Shown in pieces: positions 50,624 through 59,371 of a stretch of DNA of 64,000 nucleotides. The stretch covers positions 620,001 through 684,000 of the forward strand of contig NZ_UNOZ01000013.1 of assembly GCF_900536025.1 (NCBI RefSeq). Direction: 5' to 3'. The notes below the pieces were generated by a model that did not search any database, was not told the origin of the DNA, and saw only the letters and a program-made list of their open reading frames with translations. How positions within the stretch are numbered: the stretch's first letter is position 1; every line of letters begins with the position of its first letter. This DNA is from Pseudomonas reidholzensis. Lineage in GTDB: Bacteria > Pseudomonadota > Gammaproteobacteria > Pseudomonadales > Pseudomonadaceae. Both the position numbers and the translations under genes were made by a program.

Positions 50624-51770
50624 GAACTTCGCCGATCTCATTACGTATTCTCGATCCACTGTTGCCAGGTACTTCAATTCCGCGGGACTGCTAGTTCAGG
50701 CGGCAGTGAACGAGCCGAGATTTGAGTTCAACCCAGCAACCCTGGCGCCGCTGGGGCTGAAAATGGAGCCAGCGCGAACCAACTCGCTGACCTATTCGCA
50801 GGATCTCTCGAACGCGGTATGGATCAAGTCGCGAACCACCGCAACGCTTTCCGGTGTAGCGCCTGACGGGACTGCCACCGCCTACGTCCTGGCAGGCACC
50901 GGCGAAGTAGGGGTTTCACAGCTGCGCAGGAACGCGCAGACCTGGGTGGCCGGCAGCCCCCACGCGGTCAGTATTTTCGCCAAGGCCGGTACGACCACGG
51001 TGCTTTCGCTGTTTTTGCCTGCTGACGCCTTCGGCACCCTTGTCATCGTCAACTTTGATCTGACTGGCGCGGGTTCGTTTGTCGTCACCAGCGGCACCGT
51101 CGTCGCTCACATACAGCAATGCGCGGCCGGCTGGTATCGGTGCACGCTGGTAGCCACCCCAACAACTGCAGGTGGTGGCGCGTGGGTCGTCGTGAACGTG
51201 GGGACTACCACCACCAACTCCATGAGTTTATGGGGATCTCAAGTGGAGATTGGCACCTGGAGCTCCTCCTACATCCCAACCACCACCGCCGCCGCAACTC
51301 GAGGCGCAGATGCTGCGTTTCTAGCGAGCCTTTCTCCTTGGTACAGCCCTACCGGCGGCACGCTCTATAGCGAAGTGGTCGCTCTGCTTGGCGCTACCAC
51401 CAGTTTTCACGCGAGTTTAGGCACTACCGCCAGCGCAGGCCCAAGGGTGTCCAACTACAGAACATCGGCCGGCAGCACAGGCTCACAGGTTGCAGACGAC
51501 ACCAGCGCTACCGTTTTCAACGTGGCTCCAGGAATCGGCGCGCCTAACCAGGTGCTGAAGCAGGCGGTAGCATTCAAGGCCGACGACTTCCAATGCGCCT
51601 TTAACGGTGTAGTGAGCGCCGTTGACAATTCAGGGGCACTCCCAACGCCTGCTCGGCTGACCCTGGGCGCTCGAGGCACCGTCACTGACCAGCTCAGCGG
51701 GCACATCCGCAAAATTCGCGTGTACCCCTATCGATTTTCAGCCCCCGACCTTCAGGCGATCACATCATGA
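50613..51770 (+). CDS. Possible carbohydrate-binding tail adhesin
   Basis: A 385-residue protein (MESKNFADLITYSRSTVARY), whose start overlaps the upstream stop by 11 nt. The body is beta-rich with EPARTNSLTYSQDLSNAVWI, GWYRCTLVATPTTAGGGAWV and SSYIPTTTAAATRGAD, the pattern of phage spike or carbohydrate-binding modules; the C-terminal LSGHIRKIRVYPYRFSAPDL is LamG-like. It is inserted within the tail-tip cluster and could bind a surface glycan. Confidence 0.65.
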   Translation: MESKNFADLITYSRSTVARYFNSAGLLVQAAVNEPRFEFNPATLAPLGLKMEPARTNSLTYSQDLSNAVWIKSRTTATLSGVAPDGTATAYVLAGTGEVGVSQLRRNAQTWVAGSPHAVSIFAKAGTTTVLSLFLPADAFGTLVIVNFDLTGAGSFVVTSGTVVAHIQQCAAGWYRCTLVATPTTAGGGAWVVVNVGTTTTNSMSLWGSQVEIGTWSSSYIPTTTAAATRGADAAFLASLSPWYSPTGGTLYSEVVALLGATTSFHASLGTTASAGPRVSNYRTSAGSTGSQVADDTSATVFNVAPGIGAPNQVLKQAVAFKADDFQCAFNGVVSAVDNSGALPTPARLTLGARGTVTDQLSGHIRKIRVYPYRFSAPDLQAITS

Positions 51771-52246
51771 GCCTGATCGAAGAGTGCTACGCATCAGGGA
51801 AAGGCGAACTGGTCGATACGATTGAGGCCCGGGAGGAGGGGAGCAGCTTCTCGCACCTCTACTGTTCGGGGTACCAGGACCGCACCTGCATGACGGAGGA
51901 CGGCAGGACGCTCACCTTCATCGCCCTGGCCATGGACTTGGCCCTGCCGAAGAACGACAACAGTGGATTCCAGAACATCGTGATCGGCATGGACAACGTC
52001 ACTGGCGAGGTCCAGGAGGTGGTTGAGTCGGCCAAGGAGGCCGGAAATCGCATCTTCATCACCTTCCGGCGATACCTGGCCTCCGACCTTACGTTCCCCG
52101 CTGAGCGTTACCGCATGACCGTGCTGAGTCGCGAGTATGAGGACGATGTGGCCAAGCTGACGTGCGGCTTCTTCGATCTGCTCAACACCAACGGCATCCG
52201 CAACATCCTCACCACCTCCTTGGCACCCGGCCTGAAGTACATCTGA
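51767..52246 (+). CDS. DUF1833-type tail protein
   Basis: A 159-residue protein; LAMDLALPKNDNSGFQNIVI and FPAERYRMTVLSREYEDDVA are the DUF1833 pattern, associated with the tail tip (lambda gpL-like position). 4-nt overlap with the upstream gene. Confidence 0.8.
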   Translation: MSLIEECYASGKGELVDTIEAREEGSSFSHLYCSGYQDRTCMTEDGRTLTFIALAMDLALPKNDNSGFQNIVIGMDNVTGEVQEVVESAKEAGNRIFITFRRYLASDLTFPAERYRMTVLSREYEDDVAKLTCGFFDLLNTNGIRNILTTSLAPGLKYI

Positions 52247-52248
52247 CC

Positions 52249-52653
52249 ATGATCGAGAAATTCATGCGCGCCCCGTATCGCGAGGGTGCACGGGGTCCTA
52301 TTGCCTTCGACTGCTGGGGGCTTTGCATCGCCGTGCGGAATCAACTTTTCGGCCTGCCGTTGATGCCGACGTTTGGGTCCGTAGGAAAGGACAGGATCCG
52401 CGAGAACACCAGCGCCTATCACGACCTACGCCAAGGCATGGAGGTGTGCCAGCCGGAGCCGGCGGCGATTGCTGCCGTGTTCCGCGGCGAGCTGTGCCTG
52501 CATGTGGGTGTGGTCGTGCTGAGCGAAGGCCGCCTCAAGGTCATCGACACAAACCCCGGTGGCGCCTGCCTCCGGACAATCGGCGAGTTCGAAGCCGCTT
52601 ACCCAAGGGTGGTGTATTACCGTGATCGAGTTCTACCCGAACAAGCTCAGTGA
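52249..52653 (+). CDS. NlpC/P60 tail-tip peptidase
   Basis: A 134-residue protein of the lambda gpK type. The catalytic Cys is C22 in FDCWGL and the His is H85 in CLHVGVVV. It may cleave peptidoglycan during entry or act in tail assembly. Its 3' end overlaps the TipJ gene by 32 nt. Confidence 0.85.
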   Translation: MIEKFMRAPYREGARGPIAFDCWGLCIAVRNQLFGLPLMPTFGSVGKDRIRENTSAYHDLRQGMEVCQPEPAAIAAVFRGELCLHVGVVVLSEGRLKVIDTNPGGACLRTIGEFEAAYPRVVYYRDRVLPEQAQ

Positions 52654-55600
52654 CACAGCGCCCTTGGGCACCTGGAAGACCGATCGCCGGCAGAAGATCG
52701 AGGAGTGGCTGAAGACCCAGGCGCCATCCTACGAGCGCCGCGAAAGCCCGCCGATCAGCGTAGTCCTCAATGACGAGCTGATCGACCACGGCCTGTGGCA
52801 CAAGGTCAGCTTCAAGCCCTCCGACCTGCTGCAGATCTACATGGAGCCGAAAGGCACCGACCCGTTCTCGATCACCTATGCGCTGTTCGCAGGCGCGAAG
52901 GCCGTGCTCAAGGCCATCATGCCGAAGATGCCCGGCATGCCAAGCAACGTCGGCGCGCAGCAGGGCGACCCCCTGTCCGAGGCCAGCGCCAAGGGCAACA
53001 AGATGAAGCTGGGCGATGCTGTCCGGCAGATCGCCGGCTATCAGCGCACCTATCCGTCCTACCTTGCCCAGCCGCGCCGCCGATTTCTCGGTCCGCGCGA
53101 TCAGCGGGTCGAAATGCTGCTGTACGTGGGAGAGGGCGAGTACAGCATCCCGACATCCAAAGTCCGGGTGGGCGAGACCCCGCTCATCTCGCTTGGCTCC
53201 GACGCGACCTTCTCTATTTACCAGCCTGGCGCTGATCTTTCGGCCAACAGCGCGCACATCAACTGGTTCAACGTGCCGGAGGTCGGCGCGAGCTCCAGTG
53301 GCTCAGCCGGCCTTGAGCTGACCGTGGGTACCAGCCTGACCAGAGCTTCCAACGCCACCGCCTACCAGTTCAATGGTGCCTCGATTAGCGTGCCTTCCGG
53401 GTCAGGCCAATTCCCCAGTGACTGGATCAGCGGGATCATAACCAGGGTTGTTGCGCCCTACACCTATACCGTGGTGGACGGCGGTGCGGGTCGAGATATC
53501 GTGCGCGGGCCGCTGGATATGCTGAACCCCACGGTTGGGATGCTGATCGAAGTTGCGGGCTCGAACGCAGGGATGTACGTAGTCAACAGCTACACGCCAT
53601 ACAGCCCAGCGATACCAGCCAGTGCTGGGTCAGCCTCCACGCTGACAGGATCCGCCGCCCCGACCCGGTATGACTTCAACGTCACGCCTCTGACCTTCAC
53701 CCTCAGCCGGGGCGCGACGAACTACTCGATAACGCTAAACACCGCGACCACGAACCTGGCCGGTCTGGTGTCGGCGCTCAACTCTCTGCTTTCGGCAACC
53801 CCAATTCGCGCCGAGCAAAGCTCTGGACGCGTAAAATTCGTTGAGCAATCCCCGTTCGCAGGCCAGGCGGTATCGTCCTCTGGGGCGGCAACGATTCTCG
53901 GGGCTTCTCCTGTGGGCGTGACAGGAACCGCGACAACCAGCGGATCGCCCGAGCAGCTGGCAGAGATGACGCTGAACTACGACGGCGGCGCGCCGGTGGT
54001 GGGCCTCACGATTGGTCAGGGTCTGGCCTCGATCGGCCCGCGCGGCCTTCGGTACCGCATCACCGCATTCAGCACCACGCTGATGACCGTGGAGCGTCTG
54101 ACCTCATCAGGTTCGACAGACACGGGATGGCCTGGCTTCAACGCCTTGCAGACCGTGAGCGGCATCATCAGCTTGGATGTGACCAACCTCACCGGCGGCT
54201 ACCGCGGGCCGTTCGCCTGCTGCCCTGAAGGGGAGAAGGTGACCGAGCTGGAGTGGAGTGTCTTTTTCGCAAACGGTCTTTGCGGCCTTGGCAGGGAGGG
54301 TCAGATCTACGAGATGACCGCCTACCACACGCTCGAGTATCGCGACATGGATACGGCCGGCGCCTGGACCACGCTGACCAAGGTGTCTACGGGCGGCTCT
54401 CTGGACGCCCAGGGGTTCACCTACCAAGAGGTTCTGCCATACCCGATGAGGGCAGAGGCGAGGGTGCGCAGGGAGGCCAGCTACAGCGAAGAGGCGCGGG
54501 ACGACATCACCTGGTACGACATGCGCGGCCGGATGCAGAACTCGCCGACCAGCTATCCCGGCCTAACCGTCATCGCGCTGGATATCCGGGGCGGCGATCG
54601 CCTCTCGGCACAGTCGGAGAGCCAAGTGAGCGTTGAGGCAACCCGGATTCTTCCGCTCTTCAGTGGAGGCGGATGGCTGCCGAAGGGGGCTACCCGGGAT
54701 ATCGTCCCCTGGTGCCTTGCTCAGCTCAAGGCGCGTGGCTACACCGATGATGACTTCGACCTGCCTGAATGGGCTGCCTTCCACGCCACGTGCGTGGCCC
54801 GGGGCGACACGTACGACGAAACCCTGGACTCGTCGATCACCGTCAAGGAAATGGTCAACAACGCGCTTGCCTGCGGCTTCGGTGAGCTCGTCGTGTTCAA
54901 CGGCCTGTTGCGGCCCGTGCGCGACGAGAAGCGCTCGGTCTTCAGCGCCGAGTACGGCCCAAAAACGCAGACCTACTCCCCGCAAAACATGACCAAGATG
55001 CTCAAGATCAACGGCGCCATGCCGTCGATCAACGACTTCGACGGCGCGGATGTGGAGTACTTCTCCAGTTCGACATGGGCGTGGGAAACGGTCGAGTGCC
55101 GCTGGCCGGGAGATGAGGGCCTGAAGGTCGAGCGAGTGAAGGTGGTCGGGTTCAGCGACGAGACTCGAGCCTGGCGCTTCGGTATGCGCCGGCGCGGGCA
55201 CCAGAAGTATCGCACGGACGTGTACAGCTGGGAGACCGAGATGGATGGCCGCAACAGCGGGTATCTGACGTTTGCCGCGGTTGCCGACGACACGCCAAAG
55301 CGCTGCCAAAGCTCCATCCTGCTCGACTTCGCAGTTACTGGAGGCGGGACGCTGCTCAGATCATCCGAGCCGCTGGACTGGAGCGCAGGCGGCGAGCACC
55401 GACTAGGCGTGCGCAAGTTGGACGGGACCTTGGCCGGCCCATTCACCGCGACCAGGATTGACGACTACACGGCAAAGGTGGATGTCCTCGGCTTCACGCC
55501 TGTCGTGGACGGTCCGCTGGAACCGCCGCACATCCTGTTCGGGCCGGCCTCGCGCTGGGCTTATCCGACACTCATCACGAGCTCGGACCCCGCCAACGGG

Positions 55601-55672
55601 AATGTCGCAGTCAAGGGCATGCCGTACGACGACCGAGTCTACACATACGACGATCAATTCCCGCCCAACTGA
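52622..55672 (+). CDS. TipJ-type host-specificity tail-tip protein
   Basis: A protein of 1016 residues from the GTG at 52622 (VIEFYPNKLSDTAPLG). An N-terminal tail-assembly domain with a hydrophobic segment, a baseplate hub core (RAEARVRREASYSEEARDDI, KEMVNNALACGFGELVVFNG) and C-terminal KYRTDVYSWETEMDGRNSGY fit the gpJ/TipJ family that closes the tail tip and binds the receptor. Start choice is uncertain; an upstream in-frame ATG at 52559 would overlap the P60 gene more. Confidence 0.88.
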   Translation: MIEFYPNKLSDTAPLGTWKTDRRQKIEEWLKTQAPSYERRESPPISVVLNDELIDHGLWHKVSFKPSDLLQIYMEPKGTDPFSITYALFAGAKAVLKAIMPKMPGMPSNVGAQQGDPLSEASAKGNKMKLGDAVRQIAGYQRTYPSYLAQPRRRFLGPRDQRVEMLLYVGEGEYSIPTSKVRVGETPLISLGSDATFSIYQPGADLSANSAHINWFNVPEVGASSSGSAGLELTVGTSLTRASNATAYQFNGASISVPSGSGQFPSDWISGIITRVVAPYTYTVVDGGAGRDIVRGPLDMLNPTVGMLIEVAGSNAGMYVVNSYTPYSPAIPASAGSASTLTGSAAPTRYDFNVTPLTFTLSRGATNYSITLNTATTNLAGLVSALNSLLSATPIRAEQSSGRVKFVEQSPFAGQAVSSSGAATILGASPVGVTGTATTSGSPEQLAEMTLNYDGGAPVVGLTIGQGLASIGPRGLRYRITAFSTTLMTVERLTSSGSTDTGWPGFNALQTVSGIISLDVTNLTGGYRGPFACCPEGEKVTELEWSVFFANGLCGLGREGQIYEMTAYHTLEYRDMDTAGAWTTLTKVSTGGSLDAQGFTYQEVLPYPMRAEARVRREASYSEEARDDITWYDMRGRMQNSPTSYPGLTVIALDIRGGDRLSAQSESQVSVEATRILPLFSGGGWLPKGATRDIVPWCLAQLKARGYTDDDFDLPEWAAFHATCVARGDTYDETLDSSITVKEMVNNALACGFGELVVFNGLLRPVRDEKRSVFSAEYGPKTQTYSPQNMTKMLKINGAMPSINDFDGADVEYFSSSTWAWETVECRWPGDEGLKVERVKVVGFSDETRAWRFGMRRRGHQKYRTDVYSWETEMDGRNSGYLTFAAVADDTPKRCQSSILLDFAVTGGGTLLRSSEPLDWSAGGEHRLGVRKLDGTLAGPFTATRIDDYTAKVDVLGFTPVVDGPLEPPHILFGPASRWAYPTLITSSDPANGNVAVKGMPYDDRVYTYDDQFPPN

Positions 55673-55726
55673 TTTTACTGCAGCCAGCGATCCCTAAATT
55701 CCAAGGCGTGTATGCCAGGAGAAGAC

Positions 55727-57226
55727 ATGCGCTATAACACGAACAACCCGGTCGGCGCTGAGGGCTCCAACTCCCCGCTCGACCTGAACGACAACTCGGA
55801 GATCCTTGATCTCCTGATGACCGGGAGCCTCACTAACTACCTCGATCGCCTTGGCGTTCCGCTAACCTCGTGGCGAGGGATAATGAAGCAGGTTGCGGAC
55901 TATCTGCTTGCCCAAGGCTACGAGGCCTCAAACCTCGTCTATGGAGCTGGGGTGATCGTTCTTCGGCAGACTCAGCTCATAGAAAGGGCTGGGGAGCTGT
56001 ACAGGGTTGCCCTGGCGGCCAACTTGCCACTTACGCTGTCCGGTAATTGGGCCACTGACGCACCGAAGCTGCAGTCAGTCGGGGATCTGGCTCTCAGGAC
56101 CGCTCTTTCTCAGCCAGATGGCGCTCAGACGCTTGTCGGGGGTGCTCTTTTCAAAGGAGAGGCCCTTGACCCCAACGGGACCGCCCCAGATACCACGGTG
56201 AGCCGTGGCTACTCACATGCCTACTACCCAGCAAAGGCTGGCGCCCTCCGCGTCGGGGGGTCTGATACCGCTCCGCTCAACGATGAGAGGGGGTACTGGT
56301 CAGGGCTGCCATCCCAAAATGCCTGGGGGAACCAATCGAACATAGGTCTGTACAGCCAGTCATTTGGGCGCAATGGTGCAGCGTATCGTGAGTACTCAGC
56401 GACCTTTGGGCACGATTGCGTAACTTATGGGGTTGCATCGATTGCTGGCGGGGCTGGCTGCGCAACAGGAAGCCCATCCATTCCGACTTCGCCGTTTGCA
56501 GGATACTGCTCGATCACATGGGGCAAAAACAATCTGGTTTCAGGTGAGAAAACGGCAGCGTTTGGTGAGGAGCACATTATCAATACCCGGGCTGCAGTGG
56601 GGTGTGGTTATGCGGTGACATCTCAGCCTAGCGTCGCAACTCCGGCCCCGATTGGAGCATTTGGAGCAGGCCAAAATGTGAGCCTTTTCGGGCAGGCCTA
56701 TGGGATAGGGCGATTCATCAACCCTTCTGATTCCATGGTGTTTGGCTGGGGTCCGAATGCCGGATCGCCTCTGAAAGAGGTAGCTGCAAACGAGATCGCG
56801 ATTGGCGCTGGCACGACAACCGGGGCCATACGTGTCGCCCAGGCTTCGACGTCTACCGTGCGGAGCCGAGTTGGCCTCAACAATAGGCGCGCGCTTGAGC
56901 ATGAGCTCGATATCGACATCAGCGATGGTGCGATCGCTGCATTGACTATCGATGCATTCAGCTCGAATGTCGCTGCGTTTTCGCTGAGGGGACTGAATGC
57001 GGGCGGCACGAGTCACGCCATTGCGAATTTCGAGTGGACGAACCCGAACTCGGGAAGCCCACTGGGCATCCTTAGAATTCGGATGAACAATCGCTCCACC
57101 GTCGCCATCGCCATCGCCTCCGATGGCTCGATCAGCTTCCCTGACATCAAGAACGCAACAACTGTCGCTGGGTCGCCATCAAAGACAATCTATGAGGATG
57201 GCGGCTTCGTGAAAATACTCCCGTAG
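55727..57226 (+). CDS. Tail fibre or spike protein
   Basis: A 499-residue protein; the ATG at 55727 has AGGAG 6-7 nt away, better than 55712. The N-terminal part (NSPLDLNDNSEILDLLMTGS) attaches to the tail in related spikes. Then Gly/Ser-rich repeats with GYWSGLPSQNAWGNQSNIGL, GVASIAGGAGCATGS and AIGAGTTTGAIRVAQ follow, resembling head-type trimeric beta structures. Codon use is visibly less GC-biased than in the neighbours, as often in swapped receptor-binding genes. Confidence 0.75.
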   Translation: MRYNTNNPVGAEGSNSPLDLNDNSEILDLLMTGSLTNYLDRLGVPLTSWRGIMKQVADYLLAQGYEASNLVYGAGVIVLRQTQLIERAGELYRVALAANLPLTLSGNWATDAPKLQSVGDLALRTALSQPDGAQTLVGGALFKGEALDPNGTAPDTTVSRGYSHAYYPAKAGALRVGGSDTAPLNDERGYWSGLPSQNAWGNQSNIGLYSQSFGRNGAAYREYSATFGHDCVTYGVASIAGGAGCATGSPSIPTSPFAGYCSITWGKNNLVSGEKTAAFGEEHIINTRAAVGCGYAVTSQPSVATPAPIGAFGAGQNVSLFGQAYGIGRFINPSDSMVFGWGPNAGSPLKEVAANEIAIGAGTTTGAIRVAQASTSTVRSRVGLNNRRALEHELDIDISDGAIAALTIDAFSSNVAAFSLRGLNAGGTSHAIANFEWTNPNSGSPLGILRIRMNNRSTVAIAIASDGSISFPDIKNATTVAGSPSKTIYEDGGFVKILP

Positions 57227-57269
57227 CTATTCCTGATTGCCATGCGTGATCACGCCCAATGCCCCCAAA

Positions 57270-57295
57270 GCCCGCGCAGTAGCGGGCATTTTTTT
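57270..57295 (+). terminator. Terminator after the tail fibre gene
   Basis: GCCCGC-GCAGTA-GCGGGC followed by ATTTTTTT, before the lysis genes. Confidence 0.85.
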
Positions 57296-57313
57296 GCCTG
57301 AAGGAAACTGACG

Positions 57314-57853
57314 ATGGCTCGAATTTCTGCCGCCGACGCCGGCGGCCCGAACGTGCTCGCCTTCCTGGACATGCTCGCCTGGTCGGAGGGCACCTCCACC
57401 ATCAAGGCCAGCGATGATGGTTACAACGTCCTGGTCGGCGGGAAGCTGTTCGCCGGCTATGACGGTCACCCTCGGGTGCTGGTTCCGCTGCCGCGCTACA
57501 AGATCAGCAGCACCGCGGCCGGCCGCTACCAGTTCCTGGCGCGCACCTGGGACGCGATCGTGAAGAACTACGGCTTCAAGGGTCGCTTCATTCCCGAGGC
57601 CCAGGACCTGGCCGCGATCAAGCTGCTGGCTGAGTGCGGGGCGCTGCCGCTGATCAAGGCCGGCCGGATCCCGGAAGCGATCGCCAAGGCGGCGCCGATC
57701 TGGGCCAGCCTGCCGGGCGCGGGCTACGGCCAGCGCGAGCACAAGCTGGCCGCGCTGCTGGGCATCTACGAGACCGAGCGCGCCGCCGAGCAACAGCCGG
57801 AGGATCAGCTGCTGGCCATGTTCAGCGCGTGCGGTGGGGAGATGGCCGCATGA
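57314..57853 (+). CDS. GH104 endolysin (lambda R-like)
   Basis: A 179-residue lytic transglycosylase. FLDMLAWSEGTSTI with the catalytic Glu, FAGYDGHPRVLV and SSTAAGRYQFLARTWD are the GH104 pattern. No signal sequence, so it needs a holin. It overlaps Rz by 4 nt. Confidence 0.93.
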   Translation: MARISAADAGGPNVLAFLDMLAWSEGTSTIKASDDGYNVLVGGKLFAGYDGHPRVLVPLPRYKISSTAAGRYQFLARTWDAIVKNYGFKGRFIPEAQDLAAIKLLAECGALPLIKAGRIPEAIAKAAPIWASLPGAGYGQREHKLAALLGIYETERAAEQQPEDQLLAMFSACGGEMAA

Positions 57854-58344
57854 GCCCTTGGACCGTTGCCGCTGCGGTCGTCCTGCTGCTGGGGTCCCAC
57901 TGGACCGCCTACCAGCACGGCCGATCAGTCGAGCACGCCGACGCCGGCACCGCTGCAGCGCAGCGCGACAGCGGTGACAGGCTTGCCGAAACGCTGGGCG
58001 AACGCAGCGCCCGGGATAAAGAGCAACGCCGCGCCACGGCGCAGGAGGAGGCGAGAGCCCATGGACACGAAGAACACCAGGTTGCTGGCGCTGGTGCTGC
58101 TGGCGCCGATGCTGCTGGCCAGCGGCTGCACGACGACGCATCCGATTTCGCCGCCACCGTCAGTTGCCCCGGCACGGATACCGGCGCTGTCGCCCGAGGC
58201 CAGGCAGCCACCCGCGCCGCCATGGTGCTCTCCGACTTGCTCGCACGGGCTGACGCTCGAGCGGGAGAGCTGGCGAAAGCTTATGACGGTGCCCGAATAG
58301 CTGGTCGGCAGTGCGAGCGGGAGTATGATGGCCTGACCAAATGA
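57850..58344 (+). CDS. Rz-type inner-membrane spanin
   Basis: A 164-residue protein: N-terminal membrane anchor (MSPWTVAAAVVLLLGSHWTA) then a long charged periplasmic helix (RLAETLGERSARDKEQRRAT). It spans the periplasm with the Rz1 lipoprotein and disrupts the outer membrane. ATGA overlap with the endolysin. Confidence 0.88.
   Translation: MSPWTVAAAVVLLLGSHWTAYQHGRSVEHADAGTAAAQRDSGDRLAETLGERSARDKEQRRATAQEEARAHGHEEHQVAGAGAAGADAAGQRLHDDASDFAATVSCPGTDTGAVARGQAATRAAMVLSDLLARADARAGELAKAYDGARIAGRQCEREYDGLTK
58061..58300 (+). CDS. Rz1 outer-membrane spanin, nested in Rz
   Basis: A 79-residue lipoprotein in another frame inside Rz: MDTKNTRLLALVLLAPMLL with lipobox LASGC, then a Pro-rich mature part (HPISPPPSVAPARIPA). 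AGGAGGAGG lies about 9-11 nt before the ATG. Nested Rz/Rz1 is the lambda arrangement. Confidence 0.88.
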   Translation: MDTKNTRLLALVLLAPMLLASGCTTTHPISPPPSVAPARIPALSPEARQPPAPPWCSPTCSHGLTLERESWRKLMTVPE

Positions 58345-58384
58345 GCGGAGCAGATGCGTGAAGCGGACCTTGGAAGGAATGATC

Positions 58385-58567
58385 ATGGCCGGCGACCCGC
58401 TGATGCAGCAGGCGATCGACGCTATGAGGCGCTATCACGAGGCTGAGGCCGCTGGCGCTTCTGCAGCGGAGGTCGAGCGACTGCACTTGCTCGCTGAGTC
58501 GCTATTCCAGGCGGTCACCGACTATCAACTCCAGGTGCTCGGTGTCCAGGCGGTCACGAAGCACTGA
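58385..58567 (+). CDS. Small phage protein, unknown
   Basis: A 60-residue helical protein from the ATG at 58385 (MAGDPLMQQAIDAMRRYHEA), with GGAAGG 7 nt upstream; ATG 58379 is an alternative. The last gene of the late operon. The function is unknown. Confidence 0.55.
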   Translation: MAGDPLMQQAIDAMRRYHEAEAAGASAAEVERLHLLAESLFQAVTDYQLQVLGVQAVTKH

Positions 58568-58613
58568 GCCCGTCGGCCGGCCATTGCCCGGCGCAAGTCG
58601 AGGCTATACGATA

Positions 58614-58629
58614 CTGTTTTTATATACAG
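58614..58629 (+). promoter_or_regulatory. LexA/SOS box
   Basis: CTGTTTTTATATACAG fits CTGT-N8-ACAG exactly, with the expected AT-rich centre. It is 8 nt before the start of the next gene. LexA cleavage after DNA damage should free the gene. Confidence 0.85.
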
Positions 58630-58637
58630 TATTTCTC

Positions 58638-58892
58638 ATGGCAAGCCCGTACCCGAAAGACTGGAACGACGCCCTCAACGACCAGACACCGCTGATCGAC
58701 GACCCCGATGCTCGAGTCGTGGTGCTGCGCCAACTCGCCTACGACATGTGCCGCCGCGGCGTCGTCAGCTACGACGACATGAGCGACATGCTCGAGCTTG
58801 CGGACGCGGCCAGGGAGTGGGCGATGATGGAGCGCGAGGAGGCTTGGTTTCTCGGGATTTTCCAGGAATTCCCGCCGGATTCGACCTGGTGA
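58638..58892 (+). CDS. SOS-regulated small prophage protein
   Basis: An 84-residue acidic helical protein from the ATG at 58638 (MASPYPKDWNDALNDQTPLI), with DMCRRGVVSYDDMSDMLELA. It follows the LexA box almost directly, so the leader must be very short. It is the last gene before attR. It may serve in induction or host takeover. No family is recognised. Confidence 0.65.
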   Translation: MASPYPKDWNDALNDQTPLIDDPDARVVVLRQLAYDMCRRGVVSYDDMSDMLELADAAREWAMMEREEAWFLGIFQEFPPDSTW

Positions 58893-59077
58893 TCGCGGGG
58901 CGGGTCTGGACAGTTATATAAAGGAAGGGAAATGGTCGGCAGAACGCCGGATGCAGGCCGAGGCCCGTGGGGAGATTTTCGGGGGAGGGTGGAATCTGGT
59001 CAGCCTCGGTACGGCACCGTTTGCAGCGAGCGCCCGCTCAAGGCCTTGATCGATAAGGCTTTCGTGGTATCCTGCAC

Positions 59078-59125
59078 GCATGGGGTGCAAGGGGTCGAGT
59101 GTTCGAATCACTCCGTCCCGACCAA
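59078..59125 (+). repeat. attR: displaced 3' fragment of tRNA-Pro
   Basis: Exact 48-bp copy of attL. It lacks the 5' half of the tRNA, so it is not a functional tRNA gene. The preceding 180 nt (58893-59077) hold no clear gene. Confidence 0.95.
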
Positions 59126-59137
59126 AAAACTCCAAAG

Positions 59138-59171
59138 AATCCAGTCACTTAGCGGTGACTGGATTTTTTTA
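59138..59171 (+). terminator. Original tRNA-Pro terminator
   Basis: ATCCAGTCAC-TTAGCG-GTGACTGGAT followed by a T-run. It was displaced from the tRNA by the insertion. Confidence 0.85.
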
Positions 59172-59185
59172 TGCCCGCGATATTT

Positions 59186-59251
59186 GTGTGCCCTGGCAGT
59201 TAGGGCACACATAGGGCACAACAGCTCTTCGGGTTGAGTGCCGTGTGCCCT
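59186..59251. repeat. Cluster of GTGTGCCCT repeats
   Basis: GTGTGCCCT at 59186-59194, its complement AGGGCACAC at 59202-59210, AGGGCACA at 59213-59220 and GTGTGCCCT at 59243-59251. The array resembles integrase arm-type sites, here just after the tRNA fragment, and may be left from, or belong to, another element. Confidence 0.6.
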
Positions 59252-59371
59252 GAGCCGAATCTCACTGGCGGGTTTCGGAGTAGAGCCGATAAGGTTGCGG
59301 GGCCGAAGGGCGCTTGTTTCAGACGTGCAGCAAGGTCATGATTGATCCAGATTCAGGCAGCTGAGATTGCT

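Larger units (their letters stand above)
9038..59125. mobile_element. Lambdoid siphophage prophage, about 50 kb
   Basis: The unit between the two 48-bp tRNA-Pro repeats holds every module of a temperate tailed phage: integrase, immunity region with cI and cro, recombination (exonuclease and RecT), replication with an iteron origin, ninB/ninG, holin-like genes, terminase, head, non-contractile tail with tape measure, endolysin and spanins. I see no frameshifted or truncated essential gene, so it could be inducible. The leftward arm also carries a diversity-generating retroelement. Confidence 0.95.

Noticed and set aside
59046..59073. Promoter before the attR fragment (TTGATC and TATCCT, 16-nt spacer)
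   Set aside because: Sequence is promoter-like, but no gene follows except the broken tRNA; too weak to list as a feature.
59078..59125. Second tRNA-Pro gene
   Set aside because: Only the 3' 48 nt match; the acceptor 5' strand and D arm are missing, so it is the attR fragment.
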